Virus record (IMG/VR): IMGVR_UViG_3300030450_000303
Location: 1-29,432 of that record
Strand: one strand, 5' to 3'
Origin: a virus
Length of the DNA: 29,432 nucleotides
The notes beneath the pieces are model-generated. The model searched no databases. It saw nothing but the letters and a program-made list of their open reading frames with translations, and was not told the DNA's origin. A program made the translations under genes and the position numbers. Positions 27,790-29,432 of the stretch are shown piece after piece (positions within the stretch are counted from its first letter, which is position 1; every line of letters begins with the position of its first letter).

Positions 27790-29432
27790 TTAATACAGAT
27801 TCTCGATAGCTTCTAAATCTTCTTCTAAAGTAGTTCCTGGATCTATTGTTGTTGTTTGATTAGGATCAAAATCTGTTCCTGCACGTCTTTTATGTTTTTG
27901 ATAAGCTACAACATCAGGCACTTTACTGTAACGTGAATAAAAGTTTCTAAATGTAACAAGATCCATGTTTGAAAAATCAGGGGTGCCATCAGCATTTCTA
28001 GGAGCGTCCCAATACCCTGAAAGAATACTTGTAAACAGTTTATCATCTAGTGGGTATTGTCCTGAACGTATTCTGTTTTCAGATATAGATCCCATCACTA
28101 CGTTATCTGTTTGTCTAACTAGTGTATCTACAAAACCTAAAATATTATCTTTAGCTGTTTGTGCGTCTTGTGTAGAACCGAAACCAACCATTTGTAAATG
28201 GAAGGCTAAATCTTTGTCAGATAACGTTCTACCTGTTTGACCATTAGCCGCTGCTGCTGCATAAGCTAACTGTAACATCGTTGCTCTAGTTCTTACATCG
28301 TTATACGCCATATCGCCTAACGAACCTAAAAAGCTAACACCGTATTCTTGACCTGCTTGTGATTGTTCAAAAGCTAACATAGCTGCTTTTATTTGATCGT
28401 CATCTCCAGATTGCAGAGCTGCGTATAAACGTTCCGCATTGTCACCTGTGCCTTCTCTACCGTTAGAACCTGCTCTACCGTTTTGTATATCATCGGCAGT
28501 AGCAAAAGCGGCTGATAAAGTCCCATCACCGACATAAGTCAAGACTTGTTCTGCGTTAGCTTTCGCACTGTTTAAAAAGTTACCAATACTAGTTACTACA
28601 GTTAATGGATTTTGACTAGGGTCGTCTATACCTTTGTCGAGCATTCTAACCATTTCGTTAGTAAGCGTCATTGTTGATAATAAAGCAGTATCTTTAACGT
28701 TTAGTTCTTCATCTTTTTTATTTAAATTAACTAGGCGTGGGTCTTTTAATTGAGTAGATAATGATGTTGTTGGTCTAGCAAGTCGCTCTACCCAATTACC
28801 CTCTAGTTCTTTTATGTTTGTATATCCTGATTTATCATCGTTCAGGACATACGCTTCCCCTCTAGGGTCAACAAAGCCACTACGGTAATCACTAACACCT
28901 ACTTTAGCTTTATCTACGTCTTCAAAGTTTTTAAATTGTAGGTTGTTTATATCTTTTAATGCTTCTTTTAAGAACGCTGTTCTATTTGTTTGTTCAGTTA
29001 ATCTAGATGTTTCTTTTTGTTTATCAATAGCCCTAGAAGTAGCGGCATACTCTTTTGATCCTCTACCCATTTGGCTACCTATAATCATATTAATAATTTC
29101 GTCCATGCCAAAACTATCTTTTTCTTCAGGCTCACCAAACTGTTGATATGTTTGTAGTTGTGCTAATTTCTTTTGATTACCCAATACATCAGCTAAATCA
29201 GTGCCTTCACTTAACCCACCAAGACTATCTAAATATTCTTGGTCAGTCATTGTTTCAGGTCCACCTTTAAGCATCCCCATAATCCCTTCTACCGCTATAG
29301 GTAGAAAAGGAGCTATTGTTTCTTTTAATTCAGGCTCAGGTGCACGTCTAGTGAACCTGCCTGCTGTAGGAAAACTCATTCTTGTAGGAGCTAATTTAAC
29401 AGGAGTTATACCACTGCCTTCTTGTCCCCCTC
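27790..29432 (-). CDS. Late phage protein, 5' end beyond the window
   Basis: The frame is open to the right edge. An ATG at 29379 would give 529 aa (MSFPTAGRFTRRAPEPELKE), but it has no ribosome site, and the 17 codons before it (ending GSGITPVKLAPTR) read like protein, so the gene probably starts outside. The protein is mainly helical and polar: a PELKETIAPFLPIAVEGIMG segment, then DEIINMIIGSQMGRGSKEYA and a long region with Asn/Asp/Gln-rich loops. A stretch AYAAAAANGQTGRTLSDKDL with FHLQMVGFGSTQDAQTAKDN follows. It resembles other late virion proteins beside large ejection-type proteins. No catalytic domain is recognised. Confidence 0.6.
   Translation of the reverse strand, partial: GGQEGSGITPVKLAPTRMSFPTAGRFTRRAPEPELKETIAPFLPIAVEGIMGMLKGGPETMTDQEYLDSLGGLSEGTDLADVLGNQKKLAQLQTYQQFGEPEEKDSFGMDEIINMIIGSQMGRGSKEYAATSRAIDKQKETSRLTEQTNRTAFLKEALKDINNLQFKNFEDVDKAKVGVSDYRSGFVDPRGEAYVLNDDKSGYTNIKELEGNWVERLARPTTSLSTQLKDPRLVNLNKKDEELNVKDTALLSTMTLTNEMVRMLDKGIDDPSQNPLTVVTSIGNFLNSAKANAEQVLTYVGDGTLSAAFATADDIQNGRAGSNGREGTGDNAERLYAALQSGDDDQIKAAMLAFEQSQAGQEYGVSFLGSLGDMAYNDVRTRATMLQLAYAAAAANGQTGRTLSDKDLAFHLQMVGFGSTQDAQTAKDNILGFVDTLVRQTDNVVMGSISENRIRSGQYPLDDKLFTSILSGYWDAPRNADGTPDFSNMDLVTFRNFYSRYSKVPDVVAYQKHKRRAGTDFDPNQTTTIDPGTTLEEDLEAIENLY

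Overview
The window is a dense, AT-rich segment of a tailed double-stranded DNA phage genome. Evidence is a terminase small subunit, a family A DNA polymerase with proofreading domain, a primase of the archaeo-eukaryotic (AEP) type, two helicases, a MazG-like pyrophosphohydrolase, a thymidylate-synthase-family enzyme and long low-complexity virion-type proteins. Most genes overlap by ATGA or TAATG, as in tightly packed phage operons. No integrase, tRNA, CRISPR array or insertion sequence was found. Many genes carry the Shine-Dalgarno context AGAAAGGAG, which matches a 16S rRNA tail ending CCUCCUUUCU (alphaproteobacterial or Bacillus type) rather than the E. coli tail. Together with gene content resembling marine phages, this suggests, but does not prove, a marine alphaproteobacterial host.

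Layout. (1) 1-856: the terminase small subunit reads out of the left edge. Behind it lies a 316-bp regulatory gap with a strong terminator (811-835) closing the early operons and a 61-bp element (715-775) upstream of a TATAAT box. (2) 857-8482: small accessory genes on the minus strand, many under 110 aa. They include at least four tiny genes (25, 34, 47 and 48 aa) plus others under 62 aa, MazG, a DUF1281-like protein, a DUF932 protein and a VRR-NUC nuclease. (3) 8701-20528: replication and DNA-modification genes on the minus strand. These are a sigma-like HTH protein, PolA, a basic protein, a ThyA-family enzyme, a predicted DNA-base-hypermodification protein (aGPT-Pplase/HMUDK helical-domain family), a methyltransferase, a UvrD-like helicase, an AlkB-like dioxygenase, a primase and three conserved phage proteins. 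(4) 20529-20837: a divergent control region. (5) 20838-22280: the only plus-strand gene, an SNF2-type helicase. (6) 22277-29432: late virion-type genes on the minus strand, entering from the right edge.

Regulation. Seven minus-strand promoters share a -35 core related to TTTACTTT placed 17-18 bp before a -10 box, and each precedes an early transcription unit. A second class lacks a good -35 and instead has the 61-bp element about 115 bp upstream of TATAAT. It occurs just twice, before the terminase and before the SNF2 gene, in the same orientation relative to each gene. If the genome is circular or circularly permuted, the left copy would drive the late operon that re-enters at the right edge.

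The most interesting system is the cluster at 11217-14670. A ThyA-family enzyme, a predicted aGPT-Pplase/HMUDK-like base-modification protein, a methyltransferase and a possible Nmad-like protein sit in one coupled operon beside the polymerase, which suggests that this phage carries modified thymine in its DNA.
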